Positions 1 through 8,722 are shown, numbered from the stretch's first letter. The stretch: 64,000 bases of DNA from Parvularcula dongshanensis (GCF_014199615.1 NZ_JACHOB010000001.1:1-64000); one strand, 5' to 3'. Numbers and translations are program-made. Notes: a model not told the origin generated them from the sequence alone.

Positions 1-101
1 CGGTGCTGCCGAACCACTCGGCACGCCCGCCGCTCTGACACGCCGAGGACACCCCGCACGTGATCGATCGCGACCCTTCGGCGAGCGGGGCTCAGAACTT
101 T
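1..101 (-). CDS. IS3-family transposase orfB, N-terminal fragment (partial)
   Basis: Only the first 33 or so codons are in the window. The translation around SPARRRVAIDHVRGVLGVSE followed by RRACRV is the typical beginning of the IS3 orfB integrase-type transposase, where the HTH-like region precedes the DDE core. It overlaps the 3' end of orfA in the -1 frame, near a GGGGAAAG run, as expected if orfAB is made by frameshifting. The catalytic core is beyond the left edge, so activity cannot be judged. Confidence 0.6.
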
Positions 102-370
102 CCCCGCCCCACCTCTTCCAAGATCATCTTGTCGAGCGTGAGATCGCTGACCGCCTTGCGCAGCCGCTGGTTCTCCCGCTCGAGCTGCTTCAGCCGTCTC
201 GCCTGATCCACCTTCATGCCGCCGTACTCGCGGCGCCACCGGTAGTAGGTCTGCTCAGTCACGCCGATCGCCTTCGTCGCCTGCGGCGTCGTCTAACCCC
301 GCGCGATCAAGACCTCCGCCTCGCGCAGCTTCCCGATGATCTCCTCGGGGCTGTGCCGCTTGCGTCCCAT
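92..370 (-). pseudogene. IS3-family transposase orfA with internal amber codon
   Basis: The frame starts at ATG 370-368 (MGRKRHSPEEIIGKLREAE) and ends at TGA 94-92, about 92 codons, the usual orfA length. It has the HTH motif (TEQTYYRWRREYGGM) and the leucine-zipper-like tail (LKQLERENQRLRKAV) of IS3 orfA proteins. Codon 26 is TAG (295-293), where family members usually have Gln within a GQTT-like stretch, so a C-to-T change is the simplest explanation. The element is unlikely to make OrfA in its present form. Confidence 0.8.
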
Positions 371-433
371 GTCGCTCTCCTTCCATGCTCCATCCGAACA
401 TACAGTCCGGACCACTCAGAAGGAGGCAGGCCA

Positions 434-1760
434 GATGGAGCGACGCAGATCGTCTACTACGATGAGGGCGTAGGCAGCTCAGACATTGATGATGGCGCTG
501 TGCGTCGGGCGCTCGAGCGGCTTGGCGGCGGCGTGTTCGGTCACGGGCTGCTCGGCAACCTCGTCGAGGCGTACAAGTTCCTGGTCTTCAACTTCGAACC
601 GGAAGATCAGATCTTCGTCTTCGGTTTCTCGCGTGGGGCGTTCAGCGCGCGATCCTTCGTCGGCCTCCTTCACTCGGCTGGCATCTTGCGTCGGAGCCAC
701 GTCGAGAAGGCGCACCAGGCGGTCGAGAACTATCGCGACCTCGATCCTGAGAGCGACGCGGACGTGGAAACGATGCGGCAGTTCCGCTTCCAGTACGCGC
801 GCGAGACCTACGTCGACGAGGCTGACCATCTGTGGCGCTACGATGTCCACGCGGACCGTTACGATCCCGACGCCTGCACCCGCCTTCGCGTGGCGTATCT
901 CGGCGTTTGGGACACGGTCGGCTCAATGGGGCTGCCAAGCCAGCTAGGCGACTTCTCCGACTGGGTGAACGAGAGGTACGCCTTCCATGACTGCAAGCTG
1001 ACGGACTTCGTCCGCTACGCCCGCCACGCGGTTGCGATCGACGAGGACCGGCCGAACTTCGCTCCGACCCTCTGGACCAACGTGGAAGACATGAACCGGC
1101 AGGCCGGAAAAACAACGAGGCGAACGGCCTTACGAGCAGCAGTGGTTCCCGGGCGACCACGGCTCGGTCGGCGGGGGTGGCGGTATCAGAGGCCTGTCGG
1201 ACGGCGCGCTGCACTGGGTGCTGGACGGCGCGCGGGCAAACGGCCTGACGATCGACACCGATGAAGCGAGTGCGGTCTTCGAACTGAAGCCGAACGTGAT
1301 GGCACCGCTGACAAATCAGGACATCGACACGGAGAAGAGCTTCTTCGGCGCCCTTCTCGACAAGCTGCCCGGTGCCCCACGAAAGCCGGGTCCACTCTCG
1401 ATGACCGAGGTCAGCGAGATCGCGAAACTCCGGTGGGCAGAGGATAGTACCTACAGGCCCGAAACCCTGTGTAACGTAGCCCACGAGCTTGACGCGTTCG
1501 CATCCAGGCTAGCTGACTCACAGCGCGCTTCGAGCCTTGGTGAGGGGGACGACCGAAGGTTCTATACCGTCCAGCAAGGCGACAACCTGGGAGCCATCGC
1601 AAAGGCGCAATACGGAGATGCGGACCTTCACCGCACCCTCTTCCTCGTGAACCGAGCGCTGTCATTGCATCCCGACGAGATCTTTCCCGGACAGGAACTA
1701 ACCATTCCGTCGAAGGAGAAGATCGTGGAGATCGAGGCACGAAGCAGAAAGGGTAGCTGA
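434..1760 (+). pseudogene. Broken DUF2235 (Tle1-like) alpha/beta hydrolase with C-terminal LysM domain
   Basis: The first readable part (from about 434) shows the DUF2235 hydrolase core: the nucleophile elbow GFSRGAFSAR near 630, then GVWDTVGSMG near 905 and the DEDRPNFAPTLW block near 1045. DUF2235 is the fold of T6SS Tle1 phospholipases and related predicted lipases. The frame then shifts by one base in an A5 run (1108-1112); with one A removed, translation continues as GERPYEQQWFPGDHGSVGGG and onward to the stop at 1760. The C-terminus (about 1555-1735) is a LysM module (FYTVQQGDNLGAIAKAQYGD), which binds peptidoglycan or chitin. The N-terminus, including the usual DGT motif, was removed by the adjoining IS3 end. 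With both a 5' truncation and a frameshift it should be inactive. No T6SS gene is visible nearby. Confidence 0.8.
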
Positions 1761-1962
1761 CGCTCGCACAACGGGAACAGCGCAGAACCGGACATTAAGC
1801 GGCGACAGCGGATCGACAAAAGCTGCGCCGCCCTGGCATTGCGGACCGGCTGATTGCAAGACTTCGCCGGTCCGTTGGTTCGTGTATGGTAGGTTCGGTA
1901 ATACGAGAGTGTAGCTGAAGAAAGGGAAGCTGTAGAGGCAGGTCGCCTTTCGCTTTCAGGCG

Positions 1963-2841
1963 TTAGGAAGCCGTCTTCCCTGCCGCCAGTTCCACCACGA
2001 AGTCGCGGTAGGAATGGAGTGGCCGGCCAAGGAGCTTCGTCAGCCGTTCGGCGTCGCCGTCTTCGGGAACCATGCCGTCGCTGACGTAGCGTTCGGCCAT
2101 GACCCGCATCTCGTACGCCATCCACTTCGGCATGAAGCTCGCCATGTTGCCCTCGAACGCGCTCGGATCGTCTCCGCCATAGGCGACCTGCCGTCCGAGG
2201 ACGTCAGACCAGATCTCAGCGACCTGCGACCCTGTCAGCGTGTCGGGTCCGACGACGTTGATCGTCTCGATCGGCAGCTTGCCGTGCGCTTGGTCGCGGC
2301 GGAGGAGCTCGATCGCGGCGATCTCGGCAAGGTCGCGCGTATCGATCATCGCGACGCCCTTGCTGCCGATCGGCACGGGGTAGACGCCGTGCTCCACGAC
2401 CATGTCCGCGATCATCGCGTCGTTTTCGATAAAGTAGGCCGGCCGCAGGATGGTCGCGCTGAATCCCATCGCCGCCAGCATCCGCTCGGCGCCGGACTTC
2501 ACCGCGAAGTGCGGCACGTTCACCGCCCCGTCGGCGTCGAAGACAGATTGGTACACGACCCGTTCGACGCCCGCCTCTTTGGCGAGGTTCAGGGTCAGGA
2601 TCGCCTGGGTGAACTCATCGCCGGTGACGGCGTTGAGAAGGAACAGCGTGCGGACGCCGGAGAGGGCGCCGCGGACGGCGTCGATGTCGAGAAGGTCGCC
2701 CTCGGCGACCTCGACGCCTTCGGGCACGTCGGCCTTCGAGCGGTCCCGGGTCAGGATCCGCACGCTTGCGCCGCGCTTCAACAGCTGATCGACGAGGTGG
2801 CGGCCGACGCGGCCGGTGGCACCGGTGACTAGGATGGTCAT
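1963..2841 (-). CDS. NmrA-like NAD(P)-binding Rossmann-fold protein (atypical SDR)
   Basis: A 292-residue protein. The N-terminus MTILVTGATGRVGRHLVDQL has the GxxGxxG dinucleotide-binding motif of atypical short-chain dehydrogenases, and the later pattern (SVFDADGAVNVPHFAVKSGA, then TILRPAYFIEN) matches the NmrA/HSCARG group, which includes redox sensors and NAD(P)H quinone reductases. ATG 2841-2839 was chosen because the Rossmann strand begins there and AGGAG lies about 9 bases upstream. It is divergent from a LysR regulator gene 97 bp away, a common arrangement in which the regulator controls the oxidoreductase. Substrate unknown. Confidence 0.85.
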   Translation of the reverse strand: MTILVTGATGRVGRHLVDQLLKRGASVRILTRDRSKADVPEGVEVAEGDLLDIDAVRGALSGVRTLFLLNAVTGDEFTQAILTLNLAKEAGVERVVYQSVFDADGAVNVPHFAVKSGAERMLAAMGFSATILRPAYFIENDAMIADMVVEHGVYPVPIGSKGVAMIDTRDLAEIAAIELLRRDQAHGKLPIETINVVGPDTLTGSQVAEIWSDVLGRQVAYGGDDPSAFEGNMASFMPKWMAYEMRVMAERYVSDGMVPEDGDAERLTKLLGRPLHSYRDFVVELAAGKTAS

Positions 2842-2938
2842 GGGAGGTCTCCTCATCTCTGCCAGGCTTGGCAGCACTGAAGGTGATCGATCCACAGGAG
2901 GCTCAATAGACGCTATATCTGGACAAGCCGTCTCGCTG
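2842..2938. promoter_or_regulatory. Divergent promoter region between NmrA-like and LysR genes
   Basis: The 97-bp gap separates two divergent starts, so both promoters and the likely LysR operator must lie here or in the gene ends. I could not pick a clear -10/-35 or a convincing T-N11-A operator by eye. An AGGAGG at 2896-2901 is not followed by a usable start in the regulator frame. Confidence 0.4.
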
Positions 2939-3835
2939 GTGGAACGCTTGGACCTTCTCGCTCTTTCGGACTTCGTCCTCGTCGCTCGCCATGGCGGGTT
3001 CGGTAAGGCAGCGCGCGCTGGCGGTCGGCCGAAGGCGACGCTGTCCCGGCGCGTCTCCGAGTTGGAGGCGAGCCTTGGGGTGCGTCTGTTCGAGCGCGGC
3101 GGACGAGACCTAAAGCTGACGGAGGAAGGGCGGGCGCTCTTCGAGCGCGCCGGCTCTCTTCTCACCGACTTAGAAGAGGCAGCGGTCGAGATCGCTTCAG
3201 GCGGGCAACGCCCCCGCGGAAGGTTGCGGATCAGCGCGCCCCTGCTCTTCTCGCAAGTGGCGATGGGCAAGCTCGCCGCCGACTTCGCGCTCGCCTACCC
3301 GGACGTGCGGCTCGAGGTCACGAGCGAGGACCGGCCCGTCGACATGGTCGAGGAGGGGTACGACCTCGTCATCCGCGTCGATCCGAAGCCGGACGAGAAG
3401 CTGATCGGGCGGGCGTTCCTGCACGACTGGCTCGTCGTCGTCGCCAGCCCCGACCTTTCCCGCTCTTCTCTAGCGCCAGTCTCCGCTGTCGTTCGGGGGA
3501 ACGACCAAACAGAACGCTGGACGATGACCGGACAGGCGGGCGAGGCTCAGCTTGCGGTCGACCCGATTCTCAGACTGTCATCGCTGATCATGATCCGCGA
3601 CGCCGTACGCGGCGGTGTCGGCGCGGCGCGCTTGCCGATCTCTCTCGTCAGCCGCGACCTCGCAGCAGGCCGACTGACCCGTTGGGGTGACGTCGCAGGA
3701 TCCGACATCGCGCTTTGGGCGCTCTACCCGTCGAGAAGGCACCTAAGCGCCCGCGTCTCCGCCTTCCTCGACCTTCTGAAGCAAGCCTTCCCGACGGGGG
3801 TGCCGCAAGAACTGGCTGCCTATGTCGATCGCTGA
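2939..3835 (+). CDS. LysR-family transcriptional regulator
   Basis: About 298 residues from the proposed GTG start at 2939. The winged HTH is at the N-terminus (LDLLALSDFVLVARHGGFGKAARA, then KATLSRRVSELEASLGVRLFERGGRDLKLTEEG), followed by the LysR substrate-binding domain (from about residue 90, RLRISAPLLFSQVAMGKLAADF). The start is uncertain: the frame stays open upstream to ATG 2816, but that would add a tail overlapping the divergent gene, while GTG 2939 puts the HTH at residue 3 as is usual. It probably regulates the divergent NmrA-like gene. The binding-domain pattern resembles the CrgA/DmlR-type subgroup. Confidence 0.85.
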   Translation: MERLDLLALSDFVLVARHGGFGKAARAGGRPKATLSRRVSELEASLGVRLFERGGRDLKLTEEGRALFERAGSLLTDLEEAAVEIASGGQRPRGRLRISAPLLFSQVAMGKLAADFALAYPDVRLEVTSEDRPVDMVEEGYDLVIRVDPKPDEKLIGRAFLHDWLVVVASPDLSRSSLAPVSAVVRGNDQTERWTMTGQAGEAQLAVDPILRLSSLIMIRDAVRGGVGAARLPISLVSRDLAAGRLTRWGDVAGSDIALWALYPSRRHLSARVSAFLDLLKQAFPTGVPQELAAYVDR

Positions 3836-3975
3836 ACAATCCCCTCGAGCCGAGCGGTTCGGCTGCTAATCAACCTGCCAACGACGGTCCCGGCGCATTT
3901 GCGGACATAACTCAGGATCAACCGGCAGTATGACCTGACGCAGGCTGCCTGCTTCGCAAAGGCGATCTGAAGTCG

Positions 3976-5676
3976 TCAGTTGGAATGCACTGCGCTCTCT
4001 GCCGCATCGTTTTCGCCGTGGTCAGGAAACCAGAGTTGTGGCGGCACAGGCAGGCGATGGTGCCAGCACGCCAAGACGATGACGTACCAGATGCCAAAAG
4101 CTTGCGCAGACAACGTGGCGAAATGTTGGTTTTCGCGAACCTCTCGGCTCACAACGCGCTTCATCAGATCAGAATCATCGCCCTTCATCGTAAGCGCGTA
4201 CCCGTGCTGAGAAGAGTTGATGTAGAGATTTTCCTCGCTATCCGGTCCGGGGACCCAGAGTTGCGCGGTCGAGTGAGTATAATGCTTTGACGAGAACGTC
4301 ATCAGATCTTTGAGTGCATCGTCGGCATCGCTGCGGATTGCCCACAGGGTCAGTGTAGGTATGAGCGTGTTCGCATTGGTGCTTTTAGCCTTATCTTTGT
4401 CACTCTGACGGACAAGTTCTCGATAGTCTTGCGTTGGTCGAGGGTAGTGTGCTGAGCTCATGAACGCGAAGGTCGTACGCTCTATCAGTCCAGATACCCA
4501 AGCCGTGATACTTGCAGTATCGTTAAGAGATTGCAGCGCTAGCATAGCGATAGTCAGATCAATTGACTGATCGTCTCTTACTGGGCAGAGCAGAACGTCA
4601 TTGTTTGTAACAGCCGCTACGAGCAAATTCTTGATCTTAGTCGCACGCTCTTGTAGATATTCCTGTTCGTCCTCTGGCGCCTTTCTGTATTGAAACGCAA
4701 GGTACAAAATCTGAAGTCCGAGACGGCCGACGAGATCGAATAGGGCAAGGTTCACATCGACGGATGAAGCGCTCGGCACGGCGGTCGCTAAGCCGTCCGG
4801 AATCTTCGCGTACTCCGCGACTGGTCCCTCGATGAAGGCGGACCGCACCGCAGCGTCGAGATGGATGAGCTGCTCGAGCGCGCTTCGCATCTGCGTCGGA
4901 GTTTTGGCTTTCCCTTCCAGATCGTTTCGAGCCACGTGCCAACCGGATAGAACGGCCAACTCAGCTGCGCGCATCGCACCGCGAAGGTTTTCTGCTTCAC
5001 GTGCCCACACGAACAGAATCCACGTCGCGATTGCCGACTGCCTAAGGAACGATAGCTTTGCCGTCCCGTCTGCGTCAGCGTCCGGCATCAGGTCGTGAAT
5101 CATCCGTGCGAAGTGATGGTATGCGATATCCGGCTCGTCGACCATCGCGACGGCTTTCCTGAAAGCGGTCCTCGCCTGTTCAGGCAGCAGTTCTTCTCGG
5201 AAGAGGCCCGTCAGAAGATGCGTCGTGAGCCGATCCCCGTTCCACTCCTGAAACGAGATACGATCGTTCGTGTTCTGATCGATGTAGCCTTTCAGAACAT
5301 CTCGTATGTCTTCGCGAGTATCACCTCCGAAAGTCGGACAGATGACAATCGGCAAGCTCGCGTACTCCGGCGACAGACGGCTTGGTATATAGGCATCAAT
5401 GATCTCGTCGAGCGACGGTCTTAGAGACTGTGCGCCTGCGTTGTTCCACTCGTGCCTGGTCAGGTCCCCCGACTTGACCGAGAACAGAAAGACCTTGCGA
5501 ACACCGTCTGTCGGGTCTGGCCCGACGGCGGCGATATCGACACCGCGCTGCTGAGTCCCTCGAGAGGGGCGCGAGAAGACCTCCAAACCTATGCCGCTTA
5601 GGATCTCCGGCAGGACAGCGTCCAACTCGTCACGCTCCCGAAGCGACGAGAAATACTGTTTCACGAGTAGTCTCAT
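3976..5676 (-). CDS. Unknown protein with N-terminal PD-(D/E)XK-nuclease-like region
   Basis: A 566-residue protein I do not recognise as a named family. Residues about 20-72 resemble the core of the restriction-endonuclease fold: a helix (DAVLPEILSGIGLEVF), RGVDIAA with Asp47, then KVFLFSVKSGD with Lys68. The usual acidic/Gln residue two before the Lys is Ser66 here, so it may be a diverged or inactive nuclease, or a DNA-binding relative. The next part (about 95-165) keeps an alpha/beta pattern (LPIVICPTFGGDTREDIRDV, then WNGDRLTTHLL) often found after such domains. The remaining 400 residues look helical. It overlaps the upstream gene by four bases (ATGA, 5673-5676), so the two are translationally coupled. 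Base composition is visibly less G+C-rich than in neighbouring genes, and IS elements lie on both sides, which suggests acquisition by transfer. A defence-type role is an inference only. Confidence 0.75.
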   Translation of the reverse strand: MRLLVKQYFSSLRERDELDAVLPEILSGIGLEVFSRPSRGTQQRGVDIAAVGPDPTDGVRKVFLFSVKSGDLTRHEWNNAGAQSLRPSLDEIIDAYIPSRLSPEYASLPIVICPTFGGDTREDIRDVLKGYIDQNTNDRISFQEWNGDRLTTHLLTGLFREELLPEQARTAFRKAVAMVDEPDIAYHHFARMIHDLMPDADADGTAKLSFLRQSAIATWILFVWAREAENLRGAMRAAELAVLSGWHVARNDLEGKAKTPTQMRSALEQLIHLDAAVRSAFIEGPVAEYAKIPDGLATAVPSASSVDVNLALFDLVGRLGLQILYLAFQYRKAPEDEQEYLQERATKIKNLLVAAVTNNDVLLCPVRDDQSIDLTIAMLALQSLNDTASITAWVSGLIERTTFAFMSSAHYPRPTQDYRELVRQSDKDKAKSTNANTLIPTLTLWAIRSDADDALKDLMTFSSKHYTHSTAQLWVPGPDSEENLYINSSQHGYALTMKGDDSDLMKRVVSREVRENQHFATLSAQAFGIWYVIVLACWHHRLPVPPQLWFPDHGENDAAESAVHSN

Positions 5677-7427
5677 TCCGGCCTCCGCGATGCGCGCAGC
5701 ATGAAAAGGCGCAAGTTCAAGCCGACGGGATCCAGCCCTTCGAGCCGAGGCATTGCCATCTCGTGGGAATGGCTTTGCATCGGAACCTCCATCCGTCGCG
5801 TCTCACTACCGTCCGGACTGTCGACGTGCGTGACGGAACCCGACCCGTACAAAAGGTGCTGTACCGTGATGAATTGCAGGAGATCGGACTGATCATGTGC
5901 GTTTCGCTGAATGTCCCGCCAGAAGTCAGCCTGGCGTTCGGCTTGAATGAAGCGCTGCCGCTCTGATGGCCTGAATTCGGCAATCGAGCGGACGGGTTTC
6001 AACGCGGAAAGATAGGCGCGCGCCTTCGCCACCGCTCCACGAAGCACATCGGCTGCTAAGTCCTCCGGTCCCCCGACTATGCGTTCTGTATTGTCCGCCA
6101 TGCCCGGGTAGCTCCTCAACAAAACGTCGAAGAGCTGCTCCCCAAGAGCTATTCGCGCCTCTTCGCTTGTCTTTCGCATGACTGCAGCAACGATCCCTAG
6201 AGCGAGGGGTGGGCTAAGAAAGAGAAAGCCGAGCGCCCTTCGTCCTAGATACTCTACCGTCTCGGCGTTAAGCTCAAGATCATCGAGATCAGTGTCGTAG
6301 TCTGCAGAGTCGGCGACGCCCTGAGCGACGAGGGAGTAAAGCTCGACGGCCGGACCGTCTTCCGAGAGGAGAAGACGGGCGGCATGCCACGCCAAAAGGT
6401 TGGGATCTGCCCGTTCGATCCCGTGCATAACGTTTCGAGCGGTCTTTCCCTTGAGCGTACCCGCCTGATGCATGGCGAGGATGAAGTCGGACAGCACGAG
6501 ACGATCCCGGTCTGCATCGAGCTGGGAGGCGATGACCATCAAATTTTGTACGGTCCCGCCTTCCTCGGTCGTCGTTAGTCGAGCCAAGCGGATTGTCAGG
6601 TCGTTGACAGCGCTCTCGGGCAGGGCATCGCGCTGCATGAATAAAATACGACTGGCGGCAAAGCGGCTGAATCGGTTCCCCCGTTCGATAGCGCCTTGGA
6701 GAACCTTCTCGATGCGTCCAGCGAAGTGATCTGGCATCTCCTTAAAGCGCTCAGCTAACGCGTCCGTAAGGACGGCGATCTCCCTATCATCGATGACAGC
6801 ATCGAGAGGCGTCGCCAGATGGTTCCATATATCTTCGGCCGCATCAGCATCTATTGCATGACAGACACCGAGAGCTGAAAAACCTGCCAGTCTCCTATCA
6901 ATATCGTTCGACGCGGACAAGGCATAGGCTTGTTCAAATGTCTCAACTGGTCTCAATGGACTAACCTTCTTTAGTACATTGACGAATGTGCGTGGCGTTC
7001 GATTGAATGACAGGGCGTCTAGGACTGCGTCAGCTCGTTCTAAGTCCGAGCCTAGCCAATCAGCAAAAGCACGCACGGGCTCACCGGCAGCTAGGTCTTC
7101 CCCGCCAGCTAGAACGAGCTCTTCGATGCATGGTAGAAGTGCCTCGGCCGCCTCGCAGCTATGAGGCAAGACGGAACAAAAAAGTTGCTGAATGTGGAAG
7201 AAGCGCCCCTTCGGCAAAGCCGCTAATGCTTCTCGGGTAAAATGTCGAGAGAGCTGCAAATTGCCCTGCTCGACTAAGTCACGTAGCGCAGCAACCAAAG
7301 TGCCTTCCGCGTTTAACAAATTTGGAACCGGTTGGTCTAACAAGAACTCGATTAATCGCCCCTCCCGTTCGGCATCCAAGCAGTGGGTGGCTACGGCGTG
7401 GTGGTTTGCCATCGGCGGAGGGTTCAT
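5673..7427 (-). CDS. Unknown large helical protein, partner of the nuclease-like gene
   Basis: About 584 residues from the proposed start ATG 7427 (MNPPPMANHHAVATHC); ATG 7412 is the next candidate, and neither has a strong Shine-Dalgarno. The frame stays open further upstream to 7748, but that stretch is basic and low-quality and probably not translated. The protein lacks recognisable catalytic motifs, signal peptide or clear membrane spans. It is dominated by amphipathic helices in a HEAT/ARM-like rhythm (for example ERGNRFSRFAASRILFMQ and LAWHAARLLLSEDGPAVELY), which suggests a scaffold or protein/nucleic-acid binding role. It is the first gene of a two-gene operon with the nuclease-like gene, overlapping by ATGA. 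No homologous family comes to mind. Confidence 0.75.
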   Translation of the reverse strand: MNPPPMANHHAVATHCLDAEREGRLIEFLLDQPVPNLLNAEGTLVAALRDLVEQGNLQLSRHFTREALAALPKGRFFHIQQLFCSVLPHSCEAAEALLPCIEELVLAGGEDLAAGEPVRAFADWLGSDLERADAVLDALSFNRTPRTFVNVLKKVSPLRPVETFEQAYALSASNDIDRRLAGFSALGVCHAIDADAAEDIWNHLATPLDAVIDDREIAVLTDALAERFKEMPDHFAGRIEKVLQGAIERGNRFSRFAASRILFMQRDALPESAVNDLTIRLARLTTTEEGGTVQNLMVIASQLDADRDRLVLSDFILAMHQAGTLKGKTARNVMHGIERADPNLLAWHAARLLLSEDGPAVELYSLVAQGVADSADYDTDLDDLELNAETVEYLGRRALGFLFLSPPLALGIVAAVMRKTSEEARIALGEQLFDVLLRSYPGMADNTERIVGGPEDLAADVLRGAVAKARAYLSALKPVRSIAEFRPSERQRFIQAERQADFWRDIQRNAHDQSDLLQFITVQHLLYGSGSVTHVDSPDGSETRRMEVPMQSHSHEMAMPRLEGLDPVGLNLRLFMLRASRRPE

Positions 7428-7627
7428 CTCATTTGTTCGATAATAGGTAACAAGCGGGCATCGGCGTACGGCAGAAGTTGCATTCGCCCTAGGCGCGGGT
7501 CCTGCAGCCTGTAGCGGATCGATTGCAAGCTGACGACCATGGCAACCGGTGTGACCGCATAAGGTCGAGCATTCACCGCAGTTCCAACCGTTTGACGTCC
7601 GCTTCTGGATAGGTCCTGACAAACGGT

Positions 7628-7640
7628 GTCGCTTCGCGAC
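7628..7640. repeat. Perfect small hairpin GTCGC-TTC-GCGAC
   Basis: Five-base-pair stem with a TTC loop. It is 25 bp from a second hairpin with the same loop (7666-7682). No T-run follows on either side, so it is not a standard terminator. Confidence 0.5.
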
Positions 7641-7665
7641 GCTGAACCATCGGGACCTAACGACT

Positions 7666-7682
7666 GGGCCGCTTCGCGGCCC
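7666..7682. repeat. Perfect hairpin GGGCCGC-TTC-GCGGCCC
   Basis: Seven-base-pair G+C stem with a TTC loop, the second of two like-looped hairpins upstream of the 5673-7427 gene. A role as leader structure or degenerate palindromic repeat is possible. No poly-T tail. Confidence 0.55.
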
Positions 7683-7879
7683 ACGTGCCAGGGGGGCGCC
7701 GCGCTTACGTGCGGTCTGCCAGGACGATAGCGTAGCGCCTCTTTCCAAACTTCATGCTTTGCCGGACCGTCGCGACAGATCTACTATACCGATCGAGGGC
7801 AAGTGCCCTCCCCGCACGCGGTGACAGTTCTATTCTGCGGTTAAGCTGTCATTTCTAACTGGGAGCAACAACCGTATTA

Positions 7880-7898
7880 GGGTCTGATCTCAAATTAG
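7880..7898 (+). repeat. Left terminal inverted repeat of the IS5-family element
   Basis: Begins GGGTCTG directly after the TA at 7878-7879. It pairs with 8714-8732 with three mismatches in 19 bases. Confidence 0.85.
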
Positions 7899-7955
7899 GC
7901 CTTGCACGCTGGCGGCATGGTTGATTCGCTGTGCGCTCGCAGCGGAGTACGGACG

Positions 7956-8282
7956 ATGCGGTTCGACCTTACGGACAAGGAGTGGGCGGTGCTCGAGCCG
8001 CTCTTGCCACCGGTGCGCCAGGGCGGTGCGAGGCGGGACGACCGTCAGGTGCTGAATGGGATCTTCTACGTGCTGAGGACGGGCGTTCCTTGGGACGACC
8101 TGCCGGCGCGCTACGGGCCGCCTGGCACGGTCTACAACCGCTTCAACCGGTGGGCGCAGCAGGGCATCTGGCGCCGCATGTACGAGGCGCTCGAGGCGGC
8201 GCTGCCGCAGTCGGTAGAGATGATCGACTCGACGTCCATCAAAGCGCACCGGGCCGCGGCAGGGGCCGAAAAAGGGGGATGA
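7956..8282 (+). CDS. IS5-family transposase, orfA part
   Basis: 108 residues from ATG 7956 (MRFDLTDKEWAVLEPLLPP), the typical beginning of IS5/IS427 transposases with the DUF4096 domain (WAVLEPLLPP through YVLRTGVPWDDLPARYGPP). It carries the first catalytic Asp in VEMIDSTSIKAH. The frame ends at TGA 8280-8282, directly after an A5G5 run (8269-8278) that could be the -1 slippage site joining it to the second frame. An upstream in-frame start at 7902 is possible but lacks family resemblance. Confidence 0.85.
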   Translation: MRFDLTDKEWAVLEPLLPPVRQGGARRDDRQVLNGIFYVLRTGVPWDDLPARYGPPGTVYNRFNRWAQQGIWRRMYEALEAALPQSVEMIDSTSIKAHRAAAGAEKGG

Positions 8283-8722
8283 GTACGAAGGAGAGAGCCG
8301 AGGCCGAAGGCATCGGCACCTCCCGGGGTGGGCGCACGACGAAGGTGCACGGCGTCTGCGACGAGCAAGGCCGGTTGCGGCGCTTCTCTCTGACCGGCGG
8401 GAACCGTCACGACGTGACGGAGGCGAAGGCGCTCTTGGGGCAGCGGGGACCGGACACGGTCATCGCCGACAAGGGCTGCGACAGCAGGGCCTTGCGCGAC
8501 ACGCTCGAGGAGCTCGGCAAGGCGCCCGTCATTCCGCCGAGGAAAGGCGCCAAGACCCCTGCCGCTTACGACGTGAAGGCGTACAAGGACCGCAACCTCA
8601 TCGAGCGGGCTTTCGGTCGGCTCAAGGACAACCGCCGCGTCGCTACCCGTTTCCAGAAGCGCGCACGAAACTTCGAAGCCGTCGTCAGCCTCTGCGCTAT
8701 GCGAACCTGGCTGCTGATTTGA
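8279..8722 (+). CDS. IS5-family transposase, orfB part
   Basis: This frame enters in -1 relation to orfA across the A5G5 run near 8269-8278 and ends at TGA 8722. ATG 8279 overlaps the orfA stop, so re-initiation is also possible. It carries the remaining catalytic residues: the second Asp in VIADKGCDS and the Glu in RNLIERAFGRLKDNRRVATR, the DDE signature of IS5 transposases. No internal stop or deletion is seen. Confidence 0.85.
   Translation: MSTKERAEAEGIGTSRGGRTTKVHGVCDEQGRLRRFSLTGGNRHDVTEAKALLGQRGPDTVIADKGCDSRALRDTLEELGKAPVIPPRKGAKTPAAYDVKAYKDRNLIERAFGRLKDNRRVATRFQKRARNFEAVVSLCAMRTWLLI

Larger units (their letters stand above)
1..433 (-). mobile_element. IS3-family insertion sequence, 5' part, runs off the left edge
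   Basis: On the minus strand this region reads as the start of an IS3-family element: an orfA (92-370) followed by the beginning of orfB (1-101). The outer end is placed at 433 because the minus strand there begins TGGCCTGCCTCCTTCTGAGT, a TG-starting terminus like those of IS3 ends, and because the downstream lipase-like reading frame becomes recognisable right after it. The other terminus and target duplication lie outside the window. The element is decayed: orfA carries an in-frame TAG. It truncates the 5' end of the DUF2235 gene that follows. Confidence 0.75.
7428..7879. other. Non-coding region between the unknown operon and the IS5-family element
   Basis: No convincing gene on either strand. 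It should contain the promoter of the minus-strand operon starting at 7427. Two small perfect hairpins with TTC loops (7628-7640 and 7666-7682) lie in the middle. The right part (about 7760-7879) is relatively A+T-rich and adjoins the IS left end. Confidence 0.5.

Noticed and set aside
3848-3864. Hairpin AGCCGA-GCGGT-TCGGCT after the LysR gene
   Set aside because: Short 6-bp stem with no T-tail. Such stems are common by chance in this G+C-rich DNA.
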